64,000 nt of DNA from Petrolisthes cinctipes (Eukaryota > Arthropoda > Malacostraca > Decapoda > Porcellanidae), in the NCBI GenBank assembly GCA_033782935.1, contig JAWQEG010000497.1, forward strand, positions 186,001 through 250,000. Reading direction: 5' to 3'. The notes under the pieces were generated by a model. The model was not told where the DNA came from and searched no databases. It saw nothing but the letters and a program-made list of their open reading frames with translations. Positions 35,201-43,673 of this stretch are shown piece by piece. Made by a program: the position numbers and the translations under genes. Numbering within the stretch: position 1 is the first letter of the stretch; every line of letters begins with the position of its first letter.

Positions 35201-37519
35201 TATATACTCAGTTATTATTATATTATATACTCAGTTATTATTATATATATACTCAGTTATTATTATATATATACTCAGTTATTATTATATATATACTCAG
35301 TTATTATTATACATATACTCAGTTACTATTATAGATATACACAGTTATTATTATATATATACTCAGTTATTATTATACATATACTCAGTTACTATTATAC
35401 ATATAATAGCACAGTGCTAGAGTCTGCGGCTGCAATCCTGCGGCCCAGCGTTCGATCCTTGCTCGGGACACGATAAAAATCTTTCACTGATGCCAGAGGT
35501 TACCACCCCTGTGAGCAGGGGGTGGGGGGTTTGAGTCAGCTGTCTGAGATCTTCCTGCTTACGCAGCCATAGCTGAAGCTGACTCGGGTCTCACGTGGGT
35601 GGAGAGGTCTTTGGGCCACTCATCATCCTTGTGATGCGTGCTATAGTTGTGTTTCATACACATAGTGTGTGATGCACTCTGTCCCATTGACTGCCACTCA
35701 TTGGCGGACCTTTAACCTTTAACACTCTTGTATTATTCACACTTCCCCCAGTCAATATAATACATACTATATAATAAATACTCCCTTTGCAAGATATGCC
35801 TTTTTGTCACAATATTTTTTTAAGATGTATACAGAGGTAATCTTTATTTTCATCTTTAATAATAGACAGCCTACTCCAGTATACATAGCAGTTTTATTGA
35901 TAAAAAATACTTAAACGTAAATACATAAATGAAAATATACAATATGCAGAATATTCATTTAATAAACCCAAAATGAAAATGTACAGAGTATGATAAACTA
36001 AACTTTAATTAAGCCTTCAATGGATCATTATCTTCTTCTTTCTTTTTCTCTTCTCTTCTTCTCTCCTTTTCCTTCTCCTTCTCCTTCTCCTTCTCCTCCT
36101 CCTCCTTTTTCTTATTCTTTTCTTATTTATCTTCTTTTTTCTTCTTTTTTTTCTTCTTCTACTTCAACTTCTTCTACTTCTACTTTCTATTGTAACATAA
36201 CTTGATATTGACAATGCAAAATGGTTTATAAGCATGAAGATAATTAACTTTTTTCTTTTATCAATTAAACCATCAGGAAGGTACAGATATCTTCATATAC
36301 ATAGTGCTTGTTGCTATGTAAATCCATGGTCGTTGGTTTTCCTGTGACTACATCAGCCATTCAACCTGTGGAGACAACACACATAATGTTATTCAGTGAA
36401 GGATTATTTGTGTTAATATACAATATCTTAATTAATTAAGAATATTTGACTTAATCCATCACTGATCTCAATCATTTTTAAAGTATCACACTACGTGTAC
36501 AGTACACATACCTATAGGACAGAGTGAGAGTAATGAAGTGAGAGATATGTCCTTCTTGACTGACCCTAATGTTGGCAGCTGGGACTAATCTCCTCGTGAC
36601 ATAAACGAAATATTCATCGTTCACCGCCAAATGGAGGAAGCTGCCTTCGTCCCACCTTTCAAAAGAACACAAACCAAAGACGATATTCGATATTCAGTTG
36701 GGTTTTATGAGGCTTTGTAATCTCATGCCATGCCTTCAAGCCTTGTCTTTGACGAATCAATATAATAACTTCCCGACTCCAAGTTTTCCCTCGTCGTTGT
36801 TGGGTTTCTTGACCAAGTTGTGTTCAGCATTCTTTCGTTGGCAGGATCCTTCAATGACAATGTCCTTTGACTCCTGAGACAAAACTTCCAGCCTGCCACC
36901 CACAAACTTAGCTTCACAATCTTTCAGACTCTTGTTCCAATTACGCTTGACAAAATCCTATTGAGACCATCCGAGCCATAGAACAAAACACGACCCAGAT
37001 AATTATAAAGGAGACACCGGCGTCAAAGGCCTCACCAAACATAACTGCTCGTATGTGGTCTATAAATCTCTTCTTTTCAATGTTGTTTAACACAGCAGTA
37101 CACATGGCGATATCACCAAAGAAGATTAATTCAATGTACTTTCAGATGATGTCACCATCATATTTCTAGCTAGTACAGTATTTGTCCGGCAGAGGGGGTG
37201 GAGTGGGGGGCTATCACTGTCAGGTACCCTGTAGATAACATGTTTGTGTGTATTTTCTATTCCAGGTGATTAACGATGGTGGTGAGTTGGTGTGTGAAGG
37301 TGAGGAGGGTGAGTTGTGTGTACGTGGTCCTGGTATGATGCTGGGATACGCAAACAACCAGACTGCCACCTCTGCCACCTTGGACTCAGAGGGTTGGATA
37401 CACACTGGTGACATTGGTTACTATGATCAACAAGACTTTCTATACATCACTGACCGTAGGAAGGATATCATTAAAGTCAAGGCATACCCCGTGAGTTAAT
37501 GACTTCAGTGTACTGATTG

Positions 37520-37571
<52 letters not shown>

Positions 37572-38710
37572 TATACAGTATGTGAGAGTGAGTGTGTGTG
37601 AAAATGAGAATGAGTATGTGCATGTGTGTTTCTATATTGAGAATGGTAAATGGAAGAAAGGCTGAGACCTTAAGAGATAAAACAAGTGAGAGAGGTCCAA
37701 AATCAAGTCCAATAATTTTTGAGATGCCTAGACATATTACTTCTGAAGGAGAATGAGTCATAGTAAAGTACTGCCTTATGTTGCCCCTTCTCTGTTATTT
37801 TCTCCCATGTCTTACAGGGTCTTGCAGGCCTGGGGAGGTTTTCTTTCAATATTAATTCAATTCCTCCTCACTGTTAATTTCTCCCATGTCCTACAGGGCC
37901 TTGCAGACCTGGAGAAGAAATGTTTTCCCTCTTCAATTCAATTCAATTCCTCTTCTCTATCACCTTCTCTGTCGTCCTACGAGGTTTGGGTGGGGAGGGG
38001 GTATATGTTTTCCTCTTCAATACAATATTTTTCCCATAATAACGTCTTCTGCCATCACTGTACTGCTTCAGGTTTCACCACATGAACTTGAGGAGATAGT
38101 GAAGCAGTACGAGGGTGTGTCTGACGTGGCAGTGGTCGGGGTGAAGCACCAACGTTTGGGTGAGGCTCCAAAGGCCTTCGTTGTCCTCAAACCCAACGCC
38201 AAGGTCACCGCTGCTCAGATTCAGAGTCATGTTGAAGGTCAGTATTGGGTTTCAACGCCTATCCACTTTATACATACATACACACACATACAGTGGTGTA
38301 ATCTAGAGTAAATGAATTAGGGAAGGTGTTAGGAGGAATGAATAGAATGTTTAGCTGTAGGTCACTTAGAATGGACGTAAAGATGAAGGTTATAATGAAG
38401 GGATAGCATTACTACTCAGATTCAGAGTCATGTTGAAGGTCAGTATTGAAACTTCGTCAATAAAGGCTCTTAAGACCTCATATGGTGTTGTTCACTATCC
38501 ATTCTGCCATGCATATTATAACTAAAGTTATATTTTGATACATTCTTTGACGTTGTATTGCTGATAACTCTTCCCTCAGACCGTGTAGCCTCTTACAAGC
38601 AGTTGGCAGGTGGGGTCAAATTTGTTGATGTCATTCCAAGGAATCCAACGGGCAAGATACTCAAGAAGCAGCTAAAAGAGTGTGACCTTGATCCTGAGTT
38701 CAGCGTCTAA
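26075..38710 (+). CDS. Acyl-CoA synthetase, 4-coumarate-CoA-ligase/luciferase-like (10 exons)
   Basis: Joining ten exons (26075-26230, 27163-27370, 28020-28222, 29396-29517, 30554-30746, 31379-31525, 34403-34528, 37266-37490, 38072-38237, 38580-38710) gives an uninterrupted 558-residue protein. Each junction keeps phase and has GT-AG borders. It belongs to the ANL (adenylate-forming) superfamily, which activates a carboxylic acid to acyl-AMP and then to acyl-CoA. Motifs: P-loop 'SSGTTGPSKGV' (exon 4), 'AHSYGH' (exon 5), 'AYGMTET' (exon 7), 'HTGDIGYYD' and 'DRRKDIIKVKAYP' (exon 8), 'NPTGKILKK' with the catalytic lysine (exon 10). Length fits the family (about 540-560). It ends 'EFSV', not an SKL-type peroxisomal signal, and has no obvious N-terminal targeting peptide, so a cytosolic location is an inference. 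The substrate cannot be read from sequence. All catalytic motifs are intact, so it is probably functional. Confidence 0.92.
26231..26575. repeat. 33-bp minisatellite starting at the exon 1 splice donor
   Basis: About ten copies of a unit beginning GATAAAGTTGGTGTTTGTGT. The first unit includes the donor GTTAGTACTG. Each unit carries TTGACAGTACTGGGG, so cryptic AG acceptors and donor-like sequence recur. Isolated relatives lie at about 26787-26830 and 26990-27030. A unit length divisible by 3 makes long false open frames on both strands. Confidence 0.95.
27044..27113 (-). mobile_element. Truncated TTAA-MITE family 1 copy next to exon 2
   Basis: TTAA at 27044-27047, then GGGGATATTATACTTTTGGT. 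Truncated about 50 bp before the exon 2 acceptor. Confidence 0.7.
27163..27370 (+). CDS. Acyl-CoA synthetase exon 2
   Basis: Acceptor TTGTTGTTGACAG| and donor GCAG|GTATAT, ends in phase 1. Encodes 'QWTFSELCELVPRVSGGLA' and 'GDRVLCLTPIHIDYTLVLLA', 'GATCVPINPTLNA': the conserved N-terminal adenylation fold. Confidence 0.93.
27470..27604. mobile_element. Palindromic MITE (CAAGAACAT family), intron 2
   Basis: GATATTCAAGGGCGTTCATGG .. CACTATGGATATTATTGCATAC arms. A partial copy precedes it (27416-27455). Confidence 0.7.
27700..28000. other. Intron 2, AT-rich remainder
   Basis: AT-rich with short ATT/TTTTATTTTA runs. Nothing else recognised. Confidence 0.5.
28020..28222 (+). CDS. Acyl-CoA synthetase exon 3
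   Basis: Acceptor TATGTTCAG| joins phase 1 to give 'AEELAHVLRVSEARW', a standard ANL segment. Donor CACG|GTAGGA, phase 0. The second half ('PTPDKPSLHDLF') is the variable linker. Confidence 0.9.
28240..28497. mobile_element. MITE with GGGCC/GCCCATTCCACAGTGG ends, intron 3
   Basis: CTAAGTGCCCATTCCACAGTGG .. CCACTGTGGAATCGGCCCTAAG form a ~25-bp inverted repeat with flanking CTAAG. No coding capacity. Confidence 0.75.
28560..29040 (+). pseudogene. LINE reverse-transcriptase C-terminal fragment, intron 3
   Basis: Encodes 'LIHPCMEYRSRVWGGSTFTTLLDKVESKTFRLIYSPPLTDS' in pieces and then, after a frameshift near 28840, 'HRNVASLSL' followed again by 'YTRHCSSELSLCM'. This is the region after the RT palm in Jockey-like LINEs often seen in crustacean genomes (family recollection). 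A 5'-truncated dead insertion. Confidence 0.75.
29396..29517 (+). CDS. Acyl-CoA synthetase exon 4 (AMP-binding P-loop)
   Basis: Acceptor TCTACAG|, donor CACCT|GTGAGT, ends phase 2. Contains 'AIMPFSSGTTGPSKGVLFSH', the signature that binds ATP phosphates. Confidence 0.95.
29570..30065. repeat. 22-bp minisatellite in intron 4
   Basis: About 22 copies of TGACTGACTCTACCACACAC plus AC, starting about 50 bp after the exon 4 donor. Confidence 0.95.
30243..30430 (+). mobile_element. tRNA-derived SINE, intron 4
   Basis: The 5' part resembles a tRNA: A-box-like 'TGATCTAGTGGTCATG' and B-box 'GGTTCAAACCC' spaced as in pol III promoters. A tRNA-unrelated body follows, ending about 'AATACAATAAAGGATTGAAC'. 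No intact cloverleaf, so not a tRNA gene. Confidence 0.7.
30554..30746 (+). CDS. Acyl-CoA synthetase exon 5
   Basis: Acceptor ATTATACAG|, donor TACCAG|GTCAGT. Encodes 'LLLLPVAHSYGHIMLVNNLFVGTT', including the 'P-x-x-H-x-x-G' adenylation motif. Ends phase 0. Confidence 0.93.
30790..31370. other. Intron 5, nothing recognised
   Basis: Starts with a short (GT)n at 30757-30772. The remainder is low-complexity-free sequence without coding or repeat signals I can name. Confidence 0.45.
31379..31525 (+). CDS. Acyl-CoA synthetase exon 6
   Basis: Acceptor GTCTACAG|, donor AAAAAG|GTAAGT, 49 codons, phase 0. Encodes 'ITVCPLVPHLVKFL' and 'SVKAVMSGAAPIDTDTIN', the conserved 'SGAAP' block. Confidence 0.93.
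31600..31995. repeat. 35-bp minisatellite in intron 6
   Basis: About 11 copies of GGTTATTAAGGCTATTTTGA plus TAGTACATTAAGTAA. The earliest units resemble sequence right after the exon 6 donor ('TACAAGGATAATCTGATGGTGCATTAAGTAA'). Confidence 0.95.
32060..32160 (-). mobile_element. tRNA-like SINE fragment (minus strand)
   Basis: On the minus strand, 'ACAGGTTCGAATCCTGACCACG' contains a consensus B box, followed by a 'CGTTCGTTACCTTCGTTCTGG' body. A-box region weak. Confidence 0.5.
32160..34390. other. Intron 6, remainder
   Basis: Mostly unremarkable. Around 33520-33600 and 33726-33790 lie two arms of a short interspersed repeat ('CTCTTGTTCTACAGGGGTTTC' and 'AGACCCTGTAGGACGAGGGAG') in opposite orientation, also seen at 13570 and 37775. 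No exon seen. Confidence 0.45.
34403..34528 (+). CDS. Acyl-CoA synthetase exon 7
   Basis: Acceptor CCAAGCAG| (an AG three bases earlier would add one Gln), donor GTTAAG|GTTAGT. Encodes 'GIPLTRAYGMTETYNAV' (A5 motif, adenine/substrate pocket) and 'TVGKVTPYTEVK'. 42 codons, phase 0. Confidence 0.92.
34514..34815. repeat. 76-bp tandem repeat that copies the exon 7 end and splice donor
   Basis: About four units. Each begins TATACAGAGGTTAAG|GTTAGTAAT, the last 15 exon bases plus the donor, then continues TTTAGAACATTAAC and TCCTAACACAAAGCAGC. The intron therefore holds three extra donor copies. Confidence 0.95.
34862..35060. mobile_element. Palindromic MITE (CAAGAACAT family), duplicated
   Basis: Two head-to-tail partial copies with 'GGTGTTAACGATGGCTTGGTACC' and 'GATGACTCCATAGACACAATACAG'. 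Confidence 0.7.
35100..35405. repeat. 22-bp minisatellite CAGTTATTATTATATATATACT
   Basis: About 14 units with few substitutions. Confidence 0.95.
35405..35725 (+). mobile_element. tRNA-derived SINE, intron 7
   Basis: Pol III-like head: 'TAGCACAGTGCTAGAGTC' and 'GCGTTCGATCCTTGC' (B box), then a ~240-bp body and a short CTTTAACCTTTAAC tail. tRNA-like but no complete cloverleaf. Confidence 0.7.
36035..36190. repeat. (CTT)n-rich tract
   Basis: Pyrimidine microsatellite. Confidence 0.9.
36340..37140 (-). pseudogene. Possible opposite-strand gene or gene remnant, unrecognised
   Basis: On the minus strand, 36510-36660 encodes 'FLHLAVNDEYFVYVTRRLVP' and 'AANIRVSQEGHISHFITLTL', which looks like real protein. 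It ends at a donor (CTATAG|GTATGT). A good acceptor (TTGTCTCCACAG) at about 36368 would add a few residues and a stop. Upstream, 36790-36960 ('DCEAKFVGGRLEVLSQES') and 36960-37140 ('RFIDHIRAVMFGEAFDAGV') also read as protein but in frames separated by a shift and a stop. The family is not recognised; a lectin-like (galectin) beta-strand pattern in the last exon is a weak guess. It lies inside intron 7 of the acyl-CoA synthetase. Confidence 0.35.
37266..37490 (+). CDS. Acyl-CoA synthetase exon 8
   Basis: Acceptor TTCTATTCCAG|, donor CCCC|GTGAGT, 75 codons, phase 0. Contains 'GELCVRGPGMMLGY', 'GWIHTGDIGYYD' (the aspartate that binds ribose) and 'ITDRRKDIIKVKAYP', the hinge between large and small domains. 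The usual Gly after 'KVK' is Ala here. Confidence 0.95.
37530..37570. repeat. (GA)n microsatellite
   Basis: About 20 GA units just after the exon 8 donor. Confidence 0.95.
37775..37990. repeat. Duplicated SINE-like block, intron 8
   Basis: TTCTCCCATGTC(T/C)TACAGGG and 'TTGCAG(G/A)CCTGG' appear twice about 90 bp apart, with a third partial copy ('CCTTCTCTGTCGTCCTACGAGG'). Confidence 0.75.
38072..38237 (+). CDS. Acyl-CoA synthetase exon 9
   Basis: Acceptor TGCTTCAG|, donor GTTGAAG|GTCAGT, phase 1. Encodes 'VSPHELEEIVKQYEGVSDVAVVG' and 'LGEAPKAFVVLK', the mobile C-terminal domain. Confidence 0.95.
38410..38445. repeat. Duplicate of the exon 9 end and donor
   Basis: CTCAGATTCAGAGTCATGTTG and the following AAGGTCAGTATTG recur about 197 bp downstream of the true exon end (38213-38245), so intron 9 has a second copy of the donor. 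Confidence 0.9.
38580..38710 (+). CDS. Acyl-CoA synthetase exon 10 (last)
   Basis: Acceptor CTTCCCTCAG|. Encodes 'YKQLAGGVKFVDVIPRNPTG' and 'KILKKQLKECDL', with the A10 catalytic lysine, and stops TAA at 38708-38710. Confidence 0.95.
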
Positions 38711-38838
38711 GGTCGTTCACAATACATGACAATACAGTGATTTATGGTTGAAGGGTAAAGATTCTCAATCAGTCTGATGAGGGTAAACTACTACACACAT
38801 CAATGTATATCCAGTAAGGTGTATGAAATTCTTTGATA

Positions 38839-38844
38839 AATAAA
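38839..38844 (+). terminator. Polyadenylation signal AATAAA
   Basis: First AATAAA after the stop codon, 129 bases downstream, followed by a T-rich stretch. Confidence 0.7.
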
Positions 38845-38849
38845 TTTTT

Positions 38850-39535
38850 CTTGGTTCATCACTCTTATGCACCCTTAACTGAATATTTTTTTTGTTTATT
38901 GTTGTAACTGATAACAAAACCGTGTCATACTACTTATTAACTCAATATACATGTAAATATCAAAACTATAATGCTGTTCTACACACATACAGAGCCGTTT
39001 CAATAGCCAATCAAATAATAAGACAAATATAAAAGTGAAGTGTTAAGGCTGAGTGGTGGGTTGAGCCAGGAAGTGAGAGAGAAGGAATGGTGGAGTTACT
39101 TATTAGTTCCATACTTAGCGACTTTTGTCTGTGTGTGTGTATGTTATTATTATAGGTCCATTTAGCCGTTATTAATTATTAATAACGTTACCAGGGTGTA
39201 CCACGAGGAGGCGGACCTTGTTACACCCCATATATTAATGTTTATATATTCTTCACACTATTAGTGTTAATGACAATAGAACTTCACATTTGGTCTCTTC
39301 ATTCTTCACCGCTGATGTCAGAAAAAAGTAAATCAACGACAAATTACTCTTACCGGTACACGGGTTTAATTGTTATGTCTTTTCTAGGATAATCTATTAT
39401 TTGTAACCATACAGGCTTAGTGGGGTTGAACGGGAAGTAATAATCAAGAGGAGAATTCACACTGACTTGAATGTCGACAATTGTAAATTTTCTTCACCCT
39501 ATCAGTAGAAAAGTGTGAGTCTCAATACCTTGTGA
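38850..39535. other. Intergenic, no gene seen
   Basis: AT-rich, with a short palindromic stretch 'AGCCGTTATTAATTATTAATAACG' near 39168-39190. Nothing else recognised. Confidence 0.5.
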
Positions 39536-39539
39536 CTTG

Positions 39540-39997
39540 TTGCAGCTGTAAGTTCATTCACTTTATACCTCTACATTGTCTAGTGTTGCAGCTGTAAGTT
39601 CATTCACTTTATACCTCTACATTGTCTAGTGTTGCAGCTGTAAGTTCATTCACTTTATACCTCTACATTGTCTAGTGTTACAGCTGTATGTTCATTCACT
39701 TTATACCTCTACATTGTCTAGTGTTGCAGCTGTATGTTCATTCACTTTATACCTTTACATTGTCTAGTGTTGCAGCTGTATGTTCATTCACTTTATACCT
39801 TTACATTGTCTAGTGTTGCAGCTGTATGTTCATTCACTTTATACCTCTACATTGTCTAGTGTTGCAGCTGTATGTTCATTCACTTTATACCTTTACATTG
39901 TCTAGTGTTGCAGCTGTATGTTCATTCACTTTATACCTTTACATTGTCTAGTGTTGCAGCTGTATGTTCATTCACTTTATACCTCTACATTGTCTAG
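39540..39997. repeat. 46-bp minisatellite
   Basis: About 10 copies of a unit containing GTGTTGCAGCTGTATGTTC and ACTTTATACCTCTACATTG. Confidence 0.97.
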
Positions 39998-40005
39998 TGC
40001 CTCTG

Positions 40006-40230
40006 TTCAGTCGGCGGCAAAAGTCATGTCGCCACATCTGCCAAGCCATTAAGTTCAGTATGGATATATAAGTTTCACAGGCTCGTAAACTGAAGAATTT
40101 GATAAATTAACTAGTTTGCACCCTGGATATTGTACTGTTGTATTGTGAATGAGTTTGTTCAATTATTATCCTTTATATTATCCTTCAAGAAGCGCTGAGT
40201 GAGGCGATATGACTTTTGCCGCTGACTGTA
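40006..40230. mobile_element. MITE with CAGTCGGCGGCAAA ends, copy 2
   Basis: TTCAGTCGGCGGCAAAAGTC .. GACTTTTGCCGCTGACTGTA. It begins within the last unit of the 46-bp array. Confidence 0.8.
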
Positions 40231-40554
40231 CAGTAACACATTTGCATGTGCATATAGATAGAGATAATGCAATAGTGTCCTAGTACTCTACCAACTCTAT
40301 ATTTGCCCTTATCCCAGGTTCTTGTCTGAGAAGACATACAGACTGATATAATCTTAGAATGATAACTACAGGTAAGAAACATTAGTTTTTTTATTTCCAA
40401 TGCTATGACCTCAGAAATTGATGGCAAATACATCTGAATTTGTTTAGTTTATAGTTATCTGCTTGTTAGTGTAACTACCCCTCCCTCTTGTGTATTTCCT
40501 CCATATGTTGTAGGTTTTTACGTTGCATCGTCTCGTGTTTATATTAAATTTCGT

Positions 40555-40577
40555 CTCTCTCTCTCTCTCTCTCTCTC
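40555..40577. repeat. (CT)n microsatellite
   Basis: About 10 CT units. Confidence 0.9.
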
Positions 40578-40698
40578 GCAAGTATCAAGTGGCTATCGTA
40601 ATAAAAACGGGTACTGCAATCAGTAAAAATACCTTAAACTTAATATAAATATGTAGCTGGTCTTCATTAGTATTAATAAATGTTTTTGAATAATACAT

Positions 40699-40940
40699 TA
40701 TACAAGTATAGATATATTTTAGCTGAATATGACGTAAAAATGGCAGCCATTCAAATTTATTACCTCTACTTTGTGAGGTAGAATTATACACAATTTTGGC
40801 AAGGTTTGCAGTGTCGCCATTCACCTAGACAGTTATTACATGATGTACTTTTTATACAATACTATAAGAAGGGGAGAAGCTTGATGTACTAATGTTCTTT
40901 CATGCAATGCCAACAATTATTTATAAAGTACGCTTCGTAC
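40699..40940. repeat. Dispersed repeat, inverted copy of 63739-63984
   Basis: About 242 bp matching the reverse complement of the last part of the window with few differences. Starts ATACAAGTATAGATATATTT and ends TTTATAAAGTACGCTTCGTAC. No coding signal and no obvious terminal repeats. Confidence 0.9.
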
Positions 40941-41099
40941 AAACAGGTAAAAGTGCTTTTTTTCAAAGGTTATTTCTACTCGTTTTTGGTAATACAATAG
41001 GAGGTGGAGCCTGACCGTCAAGGGGGCGGAGCCTGTTTATACTAGTATCGACTTCAGGAATATGCCACCAGGAAACTGTCCGTGATTCCTGCTGCACTT

Positions 41100-41265
41100 C
41101 TTACTTGTGTTTGCACAACATCGTACAGTACATATCCTGACAGACTTTCACATATTTCTCTGCGATTCCCTTCTTCCTCATACACTTCCATACCTCTTCT
41201 CTTGGTACCCTAGTATACGCTTTCTCTAGGTTAATAAACACTATTGTACCGGTTAAATTGCTTAT
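41100..41265 (-). pseudogene. LINE reverse-transcriptase fragment
   Basis: Minus-strand frame encodes 'FINLEKAYTRVPREEVWKCM' and 'KGIAEKYVKVCQDMYC', an RTE/L1-range RT motif normally reading 'D-L-E-K-A-Y-D-R-V-P'. Both aspartates are changed (N and T). A 5'- and 3'-truncated scrap. Confidence 0.7.
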
Positions 41266-41309
41266 GTATATCTCTTTAACATAATTATATAGTCCTGTAT
41301 GTATATACA

Positions 41310-42280
41310 CAAGGGGAAATGAGTCAAATCAAGCCAAGCATATTGTACAGTGCTGAGCTGAGTGTTTCTCCACCTGCATTCGATTCATTTTTTAAAGAAC
41401 CTGCTGAGTGTAGTTGGAGATAAACATGCACTTAGCTCAGAGAGTCACACAGGAAGCTGGCTCATGTGATGAGTGCAAATGAGCAAGCACACGTGCCTTT
41501 CGGTAAGAGAGGTATGCCGGAGGCTGTTTACCTCTGACTGACTCCTCTGCTGAGTGCAGTGGAAACAAACATACACTTGGCTCAGAAAGTCACATCAGAA
41601 GCTGTTCGTGATATAACACAAAAACAACTGTGGTAACATTATTGTATACTTTATTTGTAATGTATTCAATGGTTATCAAGCACTAAACGCTGAAAGATAC
41701 TTGCACAATAACTGAAGAAGAAAGCTCTTTATTAAATGAGTCGAATGTGAATACCTTCATATTACATGTGGCAAGTTTTGATTCCACTGACACACACTTC
41801 CATTTCCCCCGTATCTACCTAACAGTTTATAATCGTAGTGTCAAATATAAGGCTCTCATTATCCCTCCCGTGATAGCACCCTTGTATTATTTTTGATGCC
41901 TCGATTCGTCAGCAAATCCCTTAATCTGTACGGTAATGAATAACAGAAGCCTGGAAAAATATTTGGTGGTTTTCAATGAGGTACTGGGTGTAAAATGAAG
42001 TGGTGGCTACAGGTATTTATTCATTGTATATTCAGGGTTTACACTACAGCAACTATAGACTTAGCAATACTGCACCATACATGAAGGAGACAATCTTATT
42101 TTACAGCCAATATACTGTCTTTACTTTTCTCTCGGTGACATTTCTCCCATCGTTCTTCATTTGGTACAGTCACAAGCCATAATAAGTATCCAGGACTTGT
42201 TGAAGTTGGGAATTATCCAACATACTAGTGAACCAATTTCAAAGCTTATTCTGTCTCATATTTCCTGTAGCTGGTTTCAG
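41310..42280. other. Intergenic, no gene seen
   Basis: A diverged duplication at 41395-41500 and 41545-41605 (GCACTTAGCTCAGAGAGTCAC). 41935-42060 has a similar counterpart at 49325-49430 ('AGAAGC.T.GGAAAA.ATTTGGTGG.TTCAAT'), an unnamed dispersed repeat. Confidence 0.5.
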
Positions 42281-42281
42281 G

Positions 42282-42432
42282 TGATAGTAGTGTTGGTATG
42301 TCTGGAGAAACTGATTCCTCCAAATTATTCCAAGCAACAGGTCACCATTATGTTTGTTAATCTGTTTTCCTGTCATACGTTGGAGGGATCAAGGTCCTCG
42401 AATGTTTACCAGAAACATACTATCCCCTGAAC
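42282..42432 (+). mobile_element. TTAA-MITE family 1 copy
   Basis: Internal blocks conserved. Ends GTGATAGTAGTGTTGG and ..ACTATCCCCTGAA (TTAA mutated). Confidence 0.75.
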
Positions 42433-42439
42433 ACTTCAT

Positions 42440-43000
42440 CGTTAGGCTATTTGAAGCAGACTTAGATACATATGGCTTTTGACAGTTGACTGTCCTATAG
42501 TGCAAAAAAGATTATTCTCTTAGTTAAGCTGGTATCACACGGGACAATTTTCCTCAGTTCTGTGACCGATCTAAGGCTTCCTACGTCCTCCAACCCATTT
42601 TAAGAAGTGTAGAGGACAAAGAGGAAAGGTGCCTTCACACGGGACTAGTTTTGCTCCCGGCTGCAATATTACAAACTGTATACTGGTTCGACCCCTTGCT
42701 CTTGGAGGTGTGCGCCAAAAAAACTGATAAAGAGGCTTGGGCTGTAGCTATAAAACTAACCATAGGATATCCTTGAAAATAGTCTCAATGCCTCTCCCAG
42801 TTCATTTTTCTTATTAATTCCTCTAACCGAAACTAATGGAACCAAACCTAGCCTAACCTAACCTGTAGGGGTTGAGCCATTATACTTTAGTAGACAAATA
42901 TCAAAACACTTGACTGACTCATTCCTAAGCAAATTTATTCCAGCACCTAATGTACAAAATATTTCATAATTATTATTGAATTACAAACTACACAACAAAG
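42440..43000. other. Intergenic, no gene seen
   Basis: Two inverted-like 'CACACGGGAC(A/T)A.TTT' blocks (42536-42560 and 42637-42655). No gene. Confidence 0.45.
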
Positions 43001-43134
43001 AAGACTATTGAATCAACCATAATACAGTAATTCTTTTTGTACTCTTATTATGGGTGTGTATTATACCTTCATCTATGAATTCATGTACAGTTTACTGTAC
43101 AAAGTAAAGCACACAGCTGCGTGTGGAAATAAAT

Positions 43135-43205
43135 TTCTATGAATGTCCACAACGGGGATCGAACCAGGATACTCGCAATGCGAGACCAAAGCGCTAGCCA
43201 CTGAA
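43135..43205 (-). mobile_element. tRNA-like SINE head, minus-strand arm
   Basis: Reverse complement carries an A-box-like TGGCTAGCGC and a B-box-like GGTTCGATCCC. Inverted partner at 43385-43455. Confidence 0.6.
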
Positions 43206-43384
43206 AAAAAAACTTAAAGAGAGTGGAGAGAACATTGCTATAAACTGATGGCATAAGAAGCCCTGGGGTCACCAGTGCTATCACAATAGAAATTTATCCT
43301 CTCACTCTCCTTGGTGGGTGGATTTAATTTCTGGCTCACATTTAATTCTACCTTTACTGTGGAATATATCCTGTACAAAGTACA

Positions 43385-43455
43385 GTGGCTAGCGCCTGGG
43401 TCTCGCATTGCGAGTATCCTGGTTCGATCCCTAGTGTGGACATTCATAGAAATCT
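43385..43455 (+). mobile_element. tRNA-like SINE head, plus-strand arm
   Basis: GTGGCTAGCGCCTGGGTCTC .. GAGTATCCTGGTTCGATCCC, spaced like pol III A and B boxes. The acceptor stem does not pair, so not a tRNA gene. Confidence 0.6.
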
Positions 43456-43673
43456 GTTTACTGTACACAGATTCATTACCAACAGTACAATACGTACAAT
43501 ACACACCCATAATACTAGTGGAAACAAGGGATTACTGTATATTGGTGTGTAATGTACAGAGGCATTACTGTAAACATATTCATTATAAACAGTACAGTAC
43601 AATACACACCAATAACAATAATGGGAAACAAGACATTAATATATATCATGCAAAACACATACACTTATAATGT

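Larger units (their letters stand above)
43005..43670. mobile_element. Palindromic pogo-like MITE cluster with SINE-like arms, 3' side of the vWA-RBR locus
   Basis: Contains repeats of 'TACAGTAAT', 'TTATGGGTGTGTA', 'ATTCATTA..AACAGTACA'. Ends of the CAGTAAtCCC type with TA borders are what pogo-like families show. Two inverted ~110-bp arms lie inside (43085-43205 and 43383-43500). Confidence 0.6.

Noticed and set aside
43385..43455. tRNA gene
   Set aside because: A and B box-like motifs exist but the acceptor and anticodon arms do not form a cloverleaf, and an inverted copy lies nearby. SINE head is the better call; the same applies to 30243 and 35405.
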